Below are positions 12,319 to 13,610 of a DNA stretch of 13,610 nt, piece by piece. The stretch is from SZUA-217 sp034658975 (GTDB lineage: Bacteria; Actinomycetota; Acidimicrobiia; Spongiisociales; ZC4RG35), in assembly GCA_034658975.1 (NCBI GenBank), contig JAYEGJ010000043.1, positions 1 through 13,610 on the forward strand, read 5' to 3'. Position 1 is the first letter of the stretch. Each line of letters starts with the position of its first letter. The position numbers and the translations under genes are program-made. The notes below the pieces were generated by a model. It worked only from the letters and a program-made list of their open reading frames with translations, had not been told where the DNA came from and ran no database searches.

Positions 12319-13610
12319 TCAGGAGCCGGGGAAATTCGGGTACGCGATGCGCTGATGGTAATGGCCGACCAGTGACTCGAGGAAGGCGGCACGGATCTTG
12401 GTCAACTCGCCAAGCGTCAGTGGCGACTCCGAAAGCTGGCCGTCCTCCATCTTCTCGTTCACGATCCGGTCCACCACCTTCTCGATGGCGTCGGAGGTGG
12501 GCTCCTCCGTCTGGAACACCGCACGGCAGGCTGCCTCGAGAGAGTCGGCCAGCATGAGAATGGCGGTCTCCTCGGTCCGGGGCTTGTGCCCGATGTGACG
12601 GAAGTCGTCGATGTTGACATCCTCTCCGTACTTCTCACGCGCCTTTTCGTAGAAGTAACGCATCACGCCGTCTCCGTGGTGGCTGACGATGCCCTGAGTC
12701 ACGTCGGTGGGGATCTTGAACTGCCTGGCGAGGGCGACACCGGCCGTGACATGAGAGCGAATCATCTCCGCCGAGTCCTTGGGATCCATCATGTCGTGCG
12801 GGTTGGGAATCCCGAACTGATTCTCGATGAACATCATCGGGTCCTGGGTCTTCCCGAGGTCGTGGTAATAGGCCATCGCCCGGGCCAGCAGCGGGTTGGC
12901 CCCGATTGCCCGCGCCGCGGCGTCGGCAAGAGTTCCCACCATGAGGGAGTGATTGAAGGTCCCAAAGGCTTCCTCCTGGAGGAGTTGGAGGGCCTCGTGA
13001 TTCCGGTCCGTAAGGTCGAGCAGGCTGAGGGTGGTAGTGATGTCGAAGGCGGACTCGAAGAACTGGAGACCAGCCAGACCAACCAGCGAGACCACGACGG
13101 AGACGGCGAACGCCCAGGCTACCGAGAATCCGATGACCTCATACGGGATGTCGATCGAAAGCAATGTGACAATCTCGTCCGTAGGTCCGGCGTGGAAGAA
13201 CCAGGAAGTCGCCGCAGCCACGCCGGCCGCCGTGAGCGAAGACATCACCACCGCGCTGCGGAAGGCACCGCGAGTGCTGACTGCGCTGACAAAGGGGATG
13301 GGGGCTATCGCGGCGAGGACGCCATATGTGGTGATACCGATGTCCAGAGTTCCGACTGCGGTCAAGACTCCGACGCCAAGAGCCATCAGCAGCGCTATCC
13401 GCTGATCGAACAGGACAGCGGTCACGAATCCGAAGGCCACCGCCGGAAGCACGTACCAACTCGTCGATTCCTGGATCACAACCGTCAAACGAACAGAGGC
13501 CGCGGCGAGGAGGATGAGGATTCCCATGAGAGCGACCATTCGAGGACGCGCCCAGAACTCGGGACGGAAACGGGCCAGGTACAGGCTGAGAAGCCCGATC
13601 AGCACCACCA
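12319..13610 (-). CDS. pgpH: 7TM-HD family cyclic-di-AMP phosphodiesterase (PgpH), N-terminus outside window
   Basis: Integral membrane protein whose cytoplasmic HD domain hydrolyses c-di-AMP in characterised homologues. The visible 430 codons begin inside the membrane region: about seven hydrophobic segments up to residue 182 of the fragment, then the HD domain. HD landmarks are TFNHSLMVG (H220), YYHDLGK (H249-D250; the family's HDIG reads HDLG here), H286, SHHGDG (H310, H311) and ETAILMLADSLEAACR with D355. The signal/TM helix and the extracellular 7TMR-HDED domain must lie beyond the right edge. The gene precedes ybeY, as pgpH does in Firmicutes. A GTG at 13606-13608 is an internal valine, not a start. 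Substrate assignment rests on family membership. Confidence 0.92.
   Translation of the reverse strand, partial: VVLIGLLSLYLARFRPEFWARPRMVALMGILILLAAASVRLTVVIQESTSWYVLPAVAFGFVTAVLFDQRIALLMALGVGVLTAVGTLDIGITTYGVLAAIAPIPFVSAVSTRGAFRSAVVMSSLTAAGVAAATSWFFHAGPTDEIVTLLSIDIPYEVIGFSVAWAFAVSVVVSLVGLAGLQFFESAFDITTTLSLLDLTDRNHEALQLLQEEAFGTFNHSLMVGTLADAAARAIGANPLLARAMAYYHDLGKTQDPMMFIENQFGIPNPHDMMDPKDSAEMIRSHVTAGVALARQFKIPTDVTQGIVSHHGDGVMRYFYEKAREKYGEDVNIDDFRHIGHKPRTEETAILMLADSLEAACRAVFQTEEPTSDAIEKVVDRIVNEKMEDGQLSESPLTLGELTKIRAAFLESLVGHYHQRIAYPNFPGS

Overview
The window looks like chromosomal DNA of a high-GC Gram-positive bacterium, most likely a deep branch of Actinobacteria (for example Acidimicrobiia). 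This is inferred from the GC-rich sequence, frequent GTG starts, a one-chain glycyl-tRNA synthetase, the recO-uppS pair, and a gene order close to the era/recO/glyS/dnaG region known from mycobacteria. A first-codons match to rpoD directly after dnaG points the same way.

Most of the window is one old housekeeping cluster on the minus strand. Read in its own direction it runs: 7TM-HD c-di-AMP phosphodiesterase (pgpH, cut by the right edge), ybeY, a CNNM/CBS membrane protein, era, solA, [cassette], recO, uppS, glyS, a YceI-domain protein, dnaG, and the first codons of rpoD (cut by the left edge). The genes cover rRNA maturation and ribosome assembly (YbeY, Era), second-messenger turnover (PgpH), DNA repair (RecO), cell-wall lipid carrier synthesis (UppS), translation (GlyS), replication priming (DnaG) and the housekeeping sigma factor. 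Four junctions are 4-nt stop/start overlaps (ATGA or GTGA).

Between era and recO (about 5.4 to 9.7 kb) sits a metabolic cassette whose strands alternate: pterin-4a-carbinolamine dehydratase (+), asparagine synthetase AsnA (+), a crotonase-fold protein lacking both classical catalytic glutamates (-), a BadH-like short-chain dehydrogenase (+), and a monomeric sarcosine/N-methyltryptophan oxidase (-) placed 17 nt after era. It is probably an accessory insertion into the conserved cluster.

The most unusual signal is a 49-nt element present twice, at 5702-5750 and, in opposite orientation, at 12242-12290. The first 22 nt are identical. The rest forms a 10-bp hairpin in which one closing base pair covaries between copies. 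Copy 1 contains the stop codon of the pterin dehydratase gene; copy 2 lies between pgpH and ybeY. Several transcription-unit starts (dnaG, recO, pcd, crotonase, SDR) show a -10-like hexamer 6-10 nt before the start codon and no Shine-Dalgarno sequence, suggesting leaderless or nearly leaderless mRNAs. No tRNA, rRNA, CRISPR array, insertion sequence or phage gene was seen, and no gene-free stretch exceeds 151 nt.
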